From positions 55,513,175 to 55,577,174 of the forward strand of contig NC_087069.1 of NCBI RefSeq assembly GCF_963678635.1: a DNA stretch of 64,000 nucleotides, in the 5' to 3' direction. The first letter of the stretch is position 1. Each line of letters begins with the position of its first letter. The stretch comes from Symsagittifera roscoffensis (taxonomy: Eukaryota; Xenacoelomorpha; Acoela; Convolutidae). Made by a program: the position numbers and the translations under genes. Positions 47,736 through 61,318 of the stretch are shown here, one piece after another. The notes below the pieces were generated by a model. It had not been told where the DNA came from. It saw only the letters and a program-made list of their open reading frames with translations, and did no database searches.

Positions 47736-48500
47736 AGAAATAGCAGCTTTGCGGCTGTTGGTAAATGTTCCAATTTCTAATAGGTTATTACAGAAAGAAG
47801 CGAAAATTGCAATTTCAGAGGGTTGTTCTAAGTTAGGATTTTCTAAATGAGTATTACTAAAAAGTTTTTTCATTATAATTGTTTAATTCTCACAGAAGAT
47901 TGTTTTCTCTCGAAGTTCATATTTATGAATGGTTATATTTTGTACCAATTATCTCATTATATTTATTTATAATCTTTGTTTGTGCCAAAATATTATCAGG
48001 TTTTCTTTATGTTGTAAATGAATATAACTTTTCTGTCGAAAAAGAAATCTCATCACCCGCACAATAAAACAAATAGTCCACAGTCATCAGATATAATTTG
48101 GAATGTCTTATCTTTGTCATTGTTCGACCACACATTTTTCCAAATATTTTCTAGTGTTAGTGGGAAAATTCATACTAAATTCTAATATTTGTAAAGAAAA
48201 AACTGGTAAATTAGACAAAAATTGTGGAGAAGCTGATCTCCCCTCAAAATTTATGCTACAACCAGTTGATCCTTTTTCAGGCTCCATCAATTCTCAATCT
48301 TGTGGGTTTTCAACTCACTCAGTCACTGTTTACTTGAAAAACAACCTTACAAATTAAAGAAGAATAAGTTGAAAATACTGGTGAACCATTTGCGTTCTTT
48401 AAATGAATTTGTCTTTTCTTATATATTTTTAAACACTGATTGTCGGAGCATGTTGTGCTATTTACACAGAAACCGGCTATATTTGTTATCGTATCTATAG

Positions 48501-48632
48501 GTGTGCATTCCCATCTGGGCGGAGACCTGGTCGTTCTACGTGTATGCACTGTACAATGTGATTGCACTGATAGTCCTCATCAACCTCCTCATTGCCATGA
48601 TGAGTGACACTTACCAGAGGATAGAACAACAG
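48501..48632 (+). CDS. nompC: TRPN/NOMPC channel, exon 19 (S6 and start of TRP domain)
   Basis: The exon is 132 nt (44 codons), phase 0 to phase 0, with a TCTATAG acceptor and a GTACAA donor. It encodes VCIPIWAETWSFYVYALYNV and onward. The S6 helix ends LINLLIAMMSDTYQRIEQQ, nearly the same as 'LINLLIAMMSDTYQRIQAQ' in NOMPC. The last 33 bases (MSDTYQRIEQQ) with the donor seed the 88-bp array. Confidence 0.97.
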
Positions 48633-51600
48633 GTACAACTAAACCACATCTCAAAACAAAAGTAGAAGGTCACACTTCATCGGTACGATGAGTGACACTT
48701 ACCAGAGGATAGAACAACAGGTAAAACTAAACCACAACCCAAAACAAAAGTAGAAGGTCACCCTTCCTCGATACGATGAGTGACACTTACCAGAGGATAG
48801 AACAACAGGTACAACTAAACCACATCTCAAAACAAAAGTAGAAGGTCACCCTTCATCGGTACGATGAGTGACACTTAGCAGAAGATAGAACAACAGGTAC
48901 AACTAAACCACATCTCAAAACAAAAGTAGAAGGTCACACTTCATCGGTACGTTGAGTGACACTTACCAGAGGATAGAACAACAGGTACAACTAAACCACA
49001 TCCCAAAACAAAAGTAGAAGGTCACCCTTCATCGGTACGATGAGTGACACTTAGCAGAAGATAGAACAACAGGTACAACTAAACCACATCTCAAAACAAA
49101 AGTAGAAGGTCACACTTCATCGGTACGATGAGTGACACTTACCAGAGGATAGAACAACAGGTACAACTAAACCACTTCTCAAAACAAAAGTAGAAGGTCA
49201 CCCTTCATCGGTACGATGAGTGACACTTAGCAGAAGATAGAACAACAGGTACAACTAAACCACATCTCAAAACAAAAGTAGAAGGTCACACTTCATCGGT
49301 ACGATGAGTGACACTTACCAGAGGATAGAACAACAGGTACAACTAAACCACATCCCAAAACAAAAGTAGAAGGTCACCCTTCATCGGTACGATGAGTGAC
49401 ACTTAGCAGAAGATAGAACAACAGGTACAACTAAACCACATCTCAAAACAAAAGTAGAAGGTCACACTTCATCGGTACGATGAGTGACACTTACCAGAGG
49501 ATAGAACAACAGGTACAACTAAACCACATCCCAAAACAAAAGTAGAAGGTCACCCTTCCTCGATACGATGAGTGACACTTACCAGAGGATAGAACAACAG
49601 GTACAACTAAACCACATCTCAAAACAAAAGTAGAAGGTCACCCTTCATCGGTACGATGAGTGACACTTAGCAGAAGATAGAACAACAGGTACAACTAAAC
49701 CACATCTCAAAACAAAAGTAGAAGGTCACACTTCATCGGTACGATGAGTGACACTTACCAGAGGATAGAACAACAGGTACAACTAAACCACATCCCAAAA
49801 CAAAAGTAGAAGGTCACCCTTCATCGGTACGATGAGTGACACTTAGCAGAAGATAGAACAACAGGTACAACTAAACCACATCTCAAAACAAAAGTAGAAG
49901 GTCACACTTCATCGGTACGATGAGTGACACTTAGCAGAAGATAGAACAACAGGTACAACTAAACCACATCTCAAAACAAAAGTAGAAGGTCACCCTTCAT
50001 CGGTACGATGAGTGACACTTAGCAGAAGATAGAACAACAGGTACAACTAAACCACATCTCAAAACAAAAGTAGAAGGTCACACTTCATCGGTACGATGAG
50101 TGACACTTACCACAGGATAGAACAACAGGTACAACTAAACCACATCCCAAAACAAAAGTAGAAGGTCACCCTTCCTCGATACGATGAGTGACACTTACCA
50201 GAGGATAGAACAACAGGTACAACTAAACCACATCTCAAAACTAAAGTAGAAGGTCACCCTTCCTCGATACGATGAGTGACACTTACCAGAGGATAGAACA
50301 ACAGGTACAACTGAACCACATCCCAAAACAAAAGTACGATGAGTGACACTTACCAGATGATAGCATAACAGGTACAACTAAACCACATCCCAAAACAAAA
50401 GTAGAAGGTCACCCTTCCTCGATACGATGAGTGACACTTACCAGAGGATAGAACAACAGGTACAACTAAACCACATCTCAAAACAAAAGTAGAAGGTCAC
50501 AATTCATCGGTACGATGAGTGACACTTACCAGAGGATAGAACAACAGGTACAATTAAACCACATCTCGAAACAGAAGTAGAAGGTTACCCTTCATCGATA
50601 CGATGGGTGACATTCACCAGAGGATAGAACAACAGGTACAACTAAACCACAACTCAAAACAAAAGTAGAAGGTCACACTTCATCCGTACGATGAGTGACA
50701 CTTACCAGAGGATAGAACAACAGGTACAACTAAACCACATCCCAAAACAAAAGTAGAAGGTCACCATTCCTCGATACGATGAGTGACACTTACCAGAGGA
50801 TAGAACAACAGGTACAACTAAACCACATCTCAAAACAAAAGTAGAAGGTCACTCTTCATCGGTACGATGAGTGACACTTACCAGAGGATAGAACAACAGG
50901 TACAACCAAACCACATCCCAAAACAAAAGTAGAAGGTCACCCTTCCTCGATACGATGAGTGACACTTACCAGAGGATAGAACAACAGGTACAACTAAACC
51001 ACATCTCAAAACGAAAGTAGAAGGTCACACTTCATCGGTACGATGAGTGACACTTACCAGATGATAGAACAACAGGTACAACCAAACCACATCCCAAAAC
51101 AAAAGTAGAAGGTCACCCTTCCTCGATACGATGAGTGACACTTACCAGAGGATAGAACAACAGGTACAACTAAACCACATCCCAAAACAAAAGTAGAAGG
51201 TCACACTTCATCGGTACGATGAGTGACACTTACCAGAGGATAGAACAACAGGTAAAACTAAACCACATCTCGAAACAGAAGTAGAAGGTTACCCTTCATC
51301 GATACGATGGGTGACATTTACCAGAGGATAGAACAACAGGTACAACTAAACCACATCTCGAAACAGAAGTAGAAGGTTACACTTCATCGATACGATGGGT
51401 GACACTTACCAGAGGATAGAACAACAGGTACAACTAAACCACATCCCAAAACAAATGTAGAAGGTCACCCTTCCTCGATACGATGAGTGACACTTACCAG
51501 AGGATAGAACAACAGGTACAACTAAACCACATCCCAAAACAAAACTAGAAGGTCACACTTCATCGGTAAGATGAGTGACTTACCAGAGGATAGAACAACA

Positions 51601-54600
51601 GGTAAAACTAAACCACATCTCGAAACAGAAGTAGAAGGTTACCCGTCATCGATACGATGGGTGACATTTACCAGAGGATAGAACAACAGGTACAACTAAA
51701 CCACATCCCAAAACAAAAGTAGAAGGTTACCCTTCATCGATACAATGGGTGACACTTACCAGAGGATAGAACAACAGGTACAACTAAACCACATCCCAAA
51801 ACAAATGTAGAAGGTCACCCTTCCTCGATACGATGAGTGACACTTACCAGAGGATAGAACAACAGGTACAACTACACCACATCCCAAAACAAAAGTAGAA
51901 GGTCACACTTCATCGGTAAGATGAGTGACACTTACGAGAGGATAGAACAACAGGTAAAACTAAACCACATCTCGAAACAGAAGTAGAAGGTTACCCTTCA
52001 TCGATACGATGGGTGACATTTACCAGAGGATAGAACAACAGGTACAGCTAAACCACATCTCAAAACAAAAGTAGAAGGTCACACATCATCGGTACGATGA
52101 GTGACACTTACCAGATGATAGAACAACAGGTACAACTAAACCATATTCCAAAACAAAAGTAGAAGGTCACCCTTCCTCGATACGATGAGTGACACTTACC
52201 AGAGGATAGAACAACAGGTACAACTAAACCACATCCCAAAACAAAAGTAGAAGGTCACACTTCATCGGTACGATGAGTGACACTTACCATAGGATAGAAC
52301 AACAGGTAAAACTAAACCACATCTCGAAACAGAAGTAGAAGGTTACCCTTCATCGATACGATGGGTGACATTTACCAGAGGATAGAACAACAGGTACAAC
52401 TAAACCACATCTCAAATCAAAAGTAGAAGGTCACCCTTCCTCGATACGATAAGTGACACTTACAAGAGGATAGAACAACAGGTACAACTAAACCACATCC
52501 CAAAACAAAAGTAGAAGGTCACACTTCATCGGTACGATGAGTGACACTTACCAGAGGATAGAACAACAGGTAAAACTAAACCACATCTCGAAACAGAAGT
52601 AGAAGGTTACCCTTCATCGATACGATGGTTGACATTTACCAGAGGATAGAACAACAGGTACAACTAAACCACATCTCAAAACAAAAGTAGAAGGTCACAC
52701 TTCATCGGTACGATGAGTGACACTTACCAGAGGATAGAACAACAGGTAAAACTAAACCACATCTCGAAACAGAAGTAGAAGGTTCCCTTCATCGATACTA
52801 TGGTTGACATTTACCAGAGGATAGAACAACAGGTACAACTAAACCACATCCCAAAACAAAAGTAGATGGTCACCCTTCCTCGATACGATGAGTGACACTT
52901 ACCAGAGGATAGAACAACAGATACAACTAAACCATATTCCAAAACAAAAGTAGAAGGTCATCCTTCCTCGATACGATGAGTGACACTTACCAGAGGATAG
53001 AACAACAGGTACAACTAAACCACATCCCAAAACAAAAGTAGAAGGTCACACTTCATCGGTACGATGAGTGACACTTACCAGAGGATAGAACAACAGGTAA
53101 AACTAAACCACATCTCGAAACAGAAGTAGAAGGTTACCCTTCATCGATACGATGGGTGACACTTACCAGAGGATAGAACAACAGGTACAACTAAACCACA
53201 TCCCAAAACAAAAGTAGAAGGTCACCCTTCCTCGATACGATGAGTGACACTTACCAGAGGATAGAACAACAGGTACAACTAAACCACATCCCAAAGCAAA
53301 AGTAGAAGGTCACCCTTCCTCGATACGATGAGTGACACTTACCAGAGGATAGAACAACAGGTACAACTAAACCACATCCCAAAACAAAAGTAGAAGGTCA
53401 CAATTCATCGGTACGATGAGTGACACTTACCAGAGGATAGAACAACAGGTAAAACTAAACCACATCTCGAAACAGAAGTAGAAGGTTACCCTTCATCGAT
53501 ACGATGGGTGACATTTACCAGAGGATAGAACAACATTACAACTAAACCATATTCCAAAACAAAAGTAGAAGGTCATCCTTCCTCGATACGATAAGTGACA
53601 CTTACCAGAGGATAGAACAACAGGTACAACTAAACCACATCCCAAAACAAAAGTAGAAGGTCACACTTCATCGGTACGATGAGTGACACTTACCAGAGGA
53701 TAGAACAACAGGTAAAACTAAACCACATCTCGAAACAGAAGTAGAAGGTTACCCTTCATCGATACGATGGGTGACATTTACCAGAGGATAGAACAACAGG
53801 TACAACTAAACCACATCTCAAAGCAAAAGTAGAAGGTCACCCTTCCTCGATACGATGAGTGACACTTACAAGAGGATAGAACAACAGGTACAACTAAACC
53901 ACATCCCAAAACAAAAGTAGAAGGTCACACTTCATCGGTACGATGAGTGACACTTACCAGAGGATAGAACAACAGGTAAAACTAAACCACATCTCGAAAC
54001 AGAAGTAGAAGGTTACCCTTTATCGATACGATGGTTGACATTTACCAGAGGATAGAACAACAGGTACAACTAAACCACATCTCAAAACAAAAGTAGAAGG
54101 TCACACTTCATCGGTACGATGAGTGACACTTACCAGATGATAGAACAACAGGTACAACTAACCACATCCCAAAACAAAAGTAGAAGGTCACCCTTCCTCG
54201 ATACGATGAGTGACACTTACCAGAGGATAGAACAACAGGTACAACTAAACCACATCCCAAAACAAAAGTAGAAGGTCACCATTCCTCGATACGATGAGTG
54301 ACACTTACCAGAGGATAGAACAACAGGTACAATTAAACCACATCCCAAAGCAAAAGTAGAAGGTCACCCTTCCTCGATACGATGAGTGACACTTACCAGA
54401 GGATAGAACAACAGGTACAACTAAACCACATCCCAAAACAAAAGCAGAAGGTCACACTTCATCGGTACGATGAGTGACACTTACCAGAGGATAGAACAAC
54501 AGGTAAAACTAAACCACATCTCGAAACAGAAGTAGAAGGTTACCCTTCATCGATACGATGGGTGACATTTACCAGAGGATAGAACAACAGGTACAACTAA

Positions 54601-55223
54601 ACCACATCTCAAAACAAAAGTAGAAGGTCACACTTCCTCGATACGATAAGTGACACTTACCAGAGGATAGAACAACAGGTACAACTAAACCACATCCCAA
54701 AACAAAAGTAGAAGGTCACACTTCATCGGTACGATGAGTGACACTTACCAGAGGATAGAACAACAGGTAAAACTAAACCACATCTCGAAACAGAAGTAGA
54801 AGGTTACCCTTCATCGATACGATGGGTGACATTTACCAGAAGATAGAACAACAGGTGAAACTAAACCACATCTCAAAACAAAAGTAGAAGGTCACACTTC
54901 ATCGGTACGATGAGTGACCTTTACCAGAGGATAGAACAACAGGTACAACTAAACCACATCTCAAAACAAAAGTAGAAGGTCACACTTCATCGGTACGATG
55001 AGTGACATTTACCAGAGGATAGAACAATAGGTAAAACTAAACCACATCTCAAAACAAAAGTAGAAGGTCACCCTTCATCGGTACGATGAGTGACACCTGT
55101 CAAAGAATAGAATAACAGGTACAAGCAATCCATTTCCCAAAACAAGGTTATTCATAGGTATGATGAGTGACATCTGCAAGACCATAGAACAATTTGTATA
55201 ACCAAAATCACAGCCCAAATCAT
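48600..55223 (+). repeat. array 4: about 75 x 88-bp repeats of exon 19 end plus donor
   Basis: This is a head-to-tail array of period 88 (ATGAGTGACAC at 48600, 48688, 48776 and 48864). Each unit has ATGAGTGACACTTACCAGAG, GATAGAACAACAG, the donor GTACAAC or GTAAAAC, then AAACCACATCTCAAAACAAA and GTAGAAGGTCAC. Two or more unit types alternate; one has CATCTCGAAACAGAAG with GATGGGTGACATTT. Together they form higher-order repeats. The units after about 55086 are degenerate. The period is not a multiple of three, so no long open frame arises. Confidence 0.97.
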
Positions 55224-56024
55224 TGCTTAATTACCAGTGCAAAATGAATAAGACTAAAAAACATTAAGACGAAAAATGATCGTTGCAACATTTAAAATGA
55301 TTTGTTCGAATTACGCTGCTTAGGTTTCTCAGAAAAACAATTGGAAAGCTGAGTGTAGCTTTGTCTGAAAGTCTCGTCAAAAATGACTGTCATCAGCAGC
55401 AGATTCATGAGAAGGGTGGGAGCGGACGTACTTTTAATCCTCCGACGACACAAACTTTCTGGGCCGTAGGCGAAGTTTTGAAAAAAAAAGGCCAAAAAAG
55501 GCTTTTTGGCACTTTTTTTGGAAAATGTTGACCAAAAAATCGCGTTTTTTTGTCGCGCCCTTCCCCCTAAAATTAAGTATATATTGGCGGTCCTTCACAA
55601 AAAAATTAGGGTCCGTCAGCCAAAAATGGAGATCTGAAACTAGTAGAAAGGGGGGACCATTTGGGCCGGCAGGGGGTCAAATGCCTGAAAAAGAATCGTC
55701 AGCAGATCGCCCTCCAAATCCGTTGGTGGCCTGAATGAGGATTATTAAGTCGAAATAATATTACGAGTCAATTAGTATCATATTTGAAAAAATTAAGATT
55801 TCACTTCTTAGCATACTTTCAACATTCAATTTGTTTCTCTTTGAGAACCTAAAATGCTGTCTTAGTTGTTTTGCAACAGCGGTTTAGACATTAAAAGTAA
55901 TCGGACCCACTAGGAAATATCTACCCATGACAAACTTTTTGGATAAACCGCTTGCATAGTAGGGCTGAAGACCAGCTACAGGTTTTTTCGAAGCCTTATA
56001 CTTTTAATTGAATCTCTTGTATAG
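55224..56024. other. end of intron 19, with interspersed repeat
   Basis: At about 55470-55735 lies a copy of the interspersed family related to 21930-22293, sharing GCCAAAAATGGAGATCT, a GGGGGGACC block and the ending AAATCCGTTGGTG. The rest is AT-rich. TTGTATAG precedes exon 20. Confidence 0.55.
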
Positions 56025-56154
56025 AGTGACATTGAGTGGAAGTTTGGGCGGGCGATTCTGATCCGGACGATGAGTGGGAAGAGTCCAGCTGCACCCCCCG
56101 TGAATGTACTGGTGGCCATATTCATGCTGATCTATGGACTCATCAAACACAGAG
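56025..56154 (+). CDS. nompC: TRPN/NOMPC channel, exon 20 (TRP domain)
   Basis: The exon is 130 nt, phase 0 in and phase 1 out, with a TGTATAG acceptor and a GTATGG donor. It encodes SDIEWKFGRAILIRTMSGKS and onward to YGLIKHR. The SDIEWKFG...LIR segment, with the invariant Trp of the TRP helix, matches NOMPC. A hydrophobic stretch, VNVLVAIFMLIYGLI, follows. Confidence 0.95.
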
Positions 56155-56703
56155 GTATGGACAGGGTTGATGTTACTTACAGTCATTTTCACTCATAATG
56201 GTCTCTGGCGGTTTTCAAACGTCTGTGACACTCTTCTTTATTTTGTTTTTTTTTCTTCTTTTTTTAAAAGCTAATGGTTGCCTTGTTTCGCTTGTGAAGT
56301 TTCGTCTCCTAGCCATATAAGAAGCAACTATGCTCGGCCCGATCATATTGGACTGAAAAAATGTCGTCACCACAACTCGCATTTGATGGAAAGTGACTCT
56401 TTGCATAATTTGTAATTTAATTTGAAATTGGAATTGGCAAAGCAGTGGCAGGAGTGCTCTTTTCCTGTGTGCTCACTTTGACACGAGTGAACCAGTTGCT
56501 CCCAGTGGTCTTGGTTGTTATTTGTTACGCAATTCAAGAGATATAATATTGGAAAGGACATAGCTGTTTTTCCAAAGATAGTGTTTTTTTTCTTCAATCG
56601 AAAGGTTCTATGAAACGATTCAGCACTAAATGTTTTTTTAATTGACTAGTTGCAGCGGATCTTCAAGTTATAAACCAGTAAAGTGTTGGTTGTGATAAGA
56701 GAG
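56155..56703. other. intron 20, 5' part
   Basis: AT-rich sequence with no exon or element recognised. Confidence 0.5.
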
Positions 56704-57906
56704 TACCCGCATTGGAGTTTCATGGATCATAATCGATTATATTGTCATTTTATAGTCAGTATCCATAAAATTACAAATGCAATCAATTGAAATCCATTAA
56801 AAATGGATTAAAATTGTCATATTTTGTTTTTCAAATTAATCCATTATAATAGATTATTATCGATTATAATCCATTAAAATTGGATTGTAATCCTAGTATT
56901 TTATATTTCATTTTAATCCATTATAATCGATTATAATCCATTAAAAATGGATTACAATCATAATATTTTTTTATCAATATAATCCATTATAAAAAATTAT
57001 AATCGATTATCAAGTTTTTTTGAGAAAAATATATAAATTTAGCAACCTTTTTTCGAAGTTCTCTCAATTCCTGTTTCGTGCAGTTGCAACGTGTTACGTT
57101 TCTAAAGTTTTTAGTTTTCACGCAAATTTTTATTTACTTAAGTTTTCTCAACGTTTTCTATACTTTGCTTATTCCATCACCTCTTTCAATAACCCCCTTC
57201 CCCAGTTTACCCCTCGTCAGTTTTCAGTTTACCAACGCCCCTCCCCCATCCAATTTAGCCATTCTCATTTTACCCCCCCCCCCCCCCCCCCCTCGTTTAT
57301 TGAACGTGGGTGGGGTAAAAACTGGAGGTGTGGGCGAGGAAGAGGGTTAAACAAAAAAAATGGATGAAGGAGAGGGTTAAGCTGGAGAGTGTGGGTAAAT
57401 AGGTGTTGTTTACACTGAGTAACCCCCTCTCCCGTCCCCTTTTAACAGAAATAAAATGGGGGCGAACTGTAACTTGGGGTTGGGGTTGGAGTTAAATTTT
57501 AGTAAACATGGAGGTGGGCATAGGAATAATTGTAGGGGAGTGGTGTCAATGCGGATGTGAGGGGGAGGGGACAAATTTGGTTGAGAGAAAAGTGAGGGGG
57601 TGTTTAACTTGCGTAAGTTAAGGTTGCGAATAGGCCGCAAGTGAAAGTTGTATGCTTTACAAAAAATTTCGCAAAAAATGTCAAGATTATTTTCCGTTAT
57701 AACTAATTATAATGGTTTTTAAATGAATTTTAACCCATTATAATGGATTTTAATGGATTGTGTTTGTAGGAGAATATTCGATTATATTGACAATAAAACC
57801 AATTTCATGTTCTAAACTTTCAACAATAATAGTTTATTTTGACAACAATTTAGGCCACAGTTTTCCATTATATTCGATGATTATCCATGAAACTCCAGTG
57901 CGGGTA
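56704..57906. mobile_element. TIR element, 1203 bp, ends TACCCGCA
   Basis: Terminal 24-bp inverted repeats agree at 23 of 24 positions: TACCCGCATTGGAGTTTCAT at 56704 and its counterpart ATGAAACTCCAGTGCGGGTA ending at 57906. The outer TA on both sides could be a TA target duplication. The interior has tandem palindromic ATTATAATCGATTATAATCC motifs near both ends and a C-rich/G-rich middle with long poly-C. No transposase is present, so it is non-autonomous. Confidence 0.8.
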
Positions 57907-60900
57907 GTTTTGAAGTTTAATTCCCGACCTGAGCGTTCATTCATCTTAAATCTAATATTCTGTCATTCTAAAATCAGATTTCATGAGGCTTCAAAAGAGT
58001 CGATCATAACCCATTGAAAATGGATTTAATCCTAATATTATTTGTATCATTTCAATCGATTATAACCGATCATAAACCATTGAAAATTGATTATAAACCT
58101 TATATTAATGGCATCAATTCAATCCATTATCATCAATCATAATCCATTGAAATTGATTTATAATTCTAATATTATTTATATCATTTCAATCCATTTTAAC
58201 CGATCATTATCATAATGCTAGGGTTAATGGTAAACTTTGGCAAACGTGGGGATGGGATCGGTTGAACTTTAATGTATATAAACCTGTTTTGCTTTTTATT
58301 ATTGTGAAAGACGTGGCATGAAAATTCTGCAAAAATCAATGAATTTAAATTTAAAAAAATATGTTATTTTAAATCAAATGGTGAATAATGAAATTTTATT
58401 TCAAAAATAATCCGTTATAATGATTTAACAAAAACTTTCGATTTGAGTGCCAAAATTGATAGATTTCAATCAATTGATATGGATTATAATGGAATATTTT
58501 CTTCAAAAGCATTTTTCTTCAGCAATATATTATGGATAAGAATGGATTATAATGGGTGTGTTTTGTCTCGGAAATCCATTATAATCAATTGAAATCCATG
58601 GTCACTCTATACGGGTTATTACTGACCGAGTTATCTGCCCATGGAGGTTCAGTCAAAGCCAGGGCAGAACCTTGCTGCGATTGCCCTGGAACCTCGAGAT
58701 CAGTCTAAGAAGCCAGCGCTAAGGTTTTCAAGGCTGATTAGATTGGACTGCCAGCTTTATTTTAGCATAACTAACTACTACCAAAGGCTTAAAACCTGTT
58801 TTAGGTACCTAAAAACATTAACCTCGAGCTCTAGCAGCAGCTAATAAAAGTGAGAGATAATTATATTCATAGGCATTACCCTTAATTTCGGTGCTAGCCA
58901 ATAGGGAAAGTTGGCAATGGAGAATCTGAATACACAAACTTGTACAGTAAAAACCTGAAAAATAATTTCAGAAAACGTCTAACAACAAAAAAAAACCACT
59001 AATTTAATTTGCTTTTTGACACAATTTTTCAGGCAATAATTTGATTTTTTGATATTCGTGACAAATATCAAAAAATCTTATTAACGCAGAGACACGCATT
59101 AGCGCTTTTATTAATAGCAATGACCATATAATGAAAAAAGCAAAAAATTTAAAACAATAACTTGCACTAAGAAACTGAAATCAAAAAAGTCAGGAACACA
59201 TCTATAAACACAAGAAACTTAATTGTACACAAACAAAAAATTCAAAAAAATTGTAACAAAAATTGTAAACAAAAAAAGTGAAGAATTTTTCTCAGCCAGT
59301 GTTACAAGACTCCTCTCTCTTTCTCTCTCTTCTTACAATGTGACCTTCTCGGATTTAATGCTTTCCCAAACCACAGTTGTAAAAGCAGATATTCTGTTAT
59401 CCAAGTTACACTGTGAGGTGATGTGCTACCTCTGCGCCGCTTAGTCATACAACCTCCTCCTCCTTTCATAGTACATAATGATAGTGCAACTCATAGTTCA
59501 TGTCAAGTACATAGTGGTCAAGTCAATGATTAAGGCCCTGAATATTGGCCACTTAACCATGATCAGTACAATTGCAGCACATTTTCATGGTTTACATCAG
59601 AATCAGGGATGACTATCCATGCGAGGTCATTCGGGCGCTAGTACAAGCTCGTGACTCCCATAGTACTGTGTGCTAGGTGCTTGACGCACTGATTGCTACT
59701 TCGTCTAATTCTGCTCTTAGGGTTTCAAATATGATGATATGTGCCCCTTTTTTACCATACAGTCCTGCCACCGTCCTAAGTAACTGTCGACATTATTGAG
59801 ATAAAATTGGCATGCTCATTTTTAAAACTTATCGTTGTTTTGGTTTAATTCTTTGCATCACTGTTTCTTCTAAGACCCTATCAGTGTTTTGTTAAGACTT
59901 TCAGTGTTTTTCTCAGATTCTTCATTTTGCTGTTGTCATTTTCCTTGCTAAACTCCGTTTGTCAGTTTCTGCGCTACATGCAAATTTTTGAAAAAAAAAC
60001 AGACCAGAAAAGGCGTTTTTAGTCACTTTTTGGAAAATGCTGCCCCTCAAAATTAGTCATATTGGCGACAAAGGCGCCTTTAGAAAAAATTTAGGGTAAG
60101 TCAGTCAAAAATGGATCTCAAAATAATACAAAGGGGACCCCCAAAATCCGCTGGTGCTCTGAATCATACTTAAAAAGTTCTCTGAGTGTTTCAAAAGGTT
60201 CAATGAAAAAGCGAGTCTATTTCTTAAACCGGTTTTGACATTTTGATCTGACGCTAAGGCAAATAATCTTTGAAGCGGGATTTCTTCCTCTATACAACTG
60301 GACTTACAAGAATATTTTTTCTCAGACTGAAAATTTTTCGTCTCAGGCGGAGGCTTATGGTTTTACGGTTGGACTATTTTGACCCAGTTATTGTAGTTTT
60401 AGAACAAATTATCGCGCCCAAACTGAGTTTTTTTCAGAGTTGGCGTCCCTTTTTTCAGAGTTGGCGTACTTTCAGGCTTTCAGAGTTGAGCATTCAATAT
60501 TTGAAAAGAAAAAAACGAAAAAATGTTTAAATAAGCTATTAGTTTTCTAGTTACGCCATAATTCTTTTTCTGCTGATAGTGACTTGGATTCTGATTAAAT
60601 ATTATTCAGCGAACACTAACGTCTACTGATTCTGATTGAATGAAAATTTTCCATCATTCGGTACCTCCAAGTTGAAAATTGAAAAAGCCACTATCTTAAG
60701 ACTTCTGGTTTGGAGCTCACAAAAAATACCTGCCGATCAAATTCATAATTGGAGTCTATTGTAAAAAAATTATCATGATATTAAAGTAGAAAAAAATATA
60801 CGATAAGCATTTTTATTCGTTTTTATGGTTTTTATTCGTTTTTTTTTTCAAAAACGATTTTAATTCAGGTCGAAATTTGTTTACATGAAATTTGTGACAG

Positions 60901-61318
60901 CTTTTGTGATATGAGAGCAACTTAAGTTTCAAAAAAAAAATTCCGAACAAAAAAAGTTCATCATTCAATTTAATTTTCTAGTAATTTGCCAAAAAATTTA
61001 GATTTGATACTTTCAGTATATAATTTGGGATGAAAACTCGCATACAATTCAGGGGTTTTCGAATACACTGCAAATGTGGGATGATGAAACCTTTGGTGAC
61101 TGTAACTTTGAGTAAACCATAATTTAGGTCACTTGTGTGCGTTTACTGGTTTATGGAAAAATGTCACTTGTGTTCATTTTTTGGTTTAGCGAAAAACATT
61201 GGTCACTAATCATAGACCTTTCCTACACTTTTCTAAACTAATGGAATTGCATTAAAAGTGTGTGATTATCCTTTTTCCATATTAGAATACTATACACTAT
61301 ACTATTATATTACTATAT
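57907..61318. other. intron 20, middle part
   Basis: This stretch holds more ATTATAATCCATTGAAAAT-type repeats (about 58000-58590). At 58610-58860 there is a GC-richer stretch ending with AATAAA, of unknown identity. A copy of the 21930-type interspersed family lies at about 59985-60165 (contains CAAAAATGGATCTCAAAATA). No splice-compatible exon was recognised. Confidence 0.5.

Larger units (their letters stand above)
44274..48500. other. intron 18
   Basis: About 4.2 kb of AT-rich sequence. It contains the foldback element 44658-45008, further AATTGTATGATA-type motifs (near 45073, 45228 and 45950), a TA run at about 46511-46566 and a degenerate direct duplication near 47140-47735. No exon was seen until the TATCTATAG acceptor of exon 19. 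Confidence 0.6.

Noticed and set aside
48600-55223. CRISPR-like array
   Set aside because: The 88-bp units are contiguous with no unique spacers, are eukaryotic intronic sequence, and derive from the adjacent exon.
57010-57367. Open frames of 90-115 codons with Pro runs near 57000-57370
   Set aside because: They arise from poly-C inside a TIR element and have no domain.
58610-58860. GC-richer stretch ending in AATAAA as a last exon of the channel
   Set aside because: No acceptor in the required phase joins exon 20 to it, while 63361 fits; no TRPN tail similarity.
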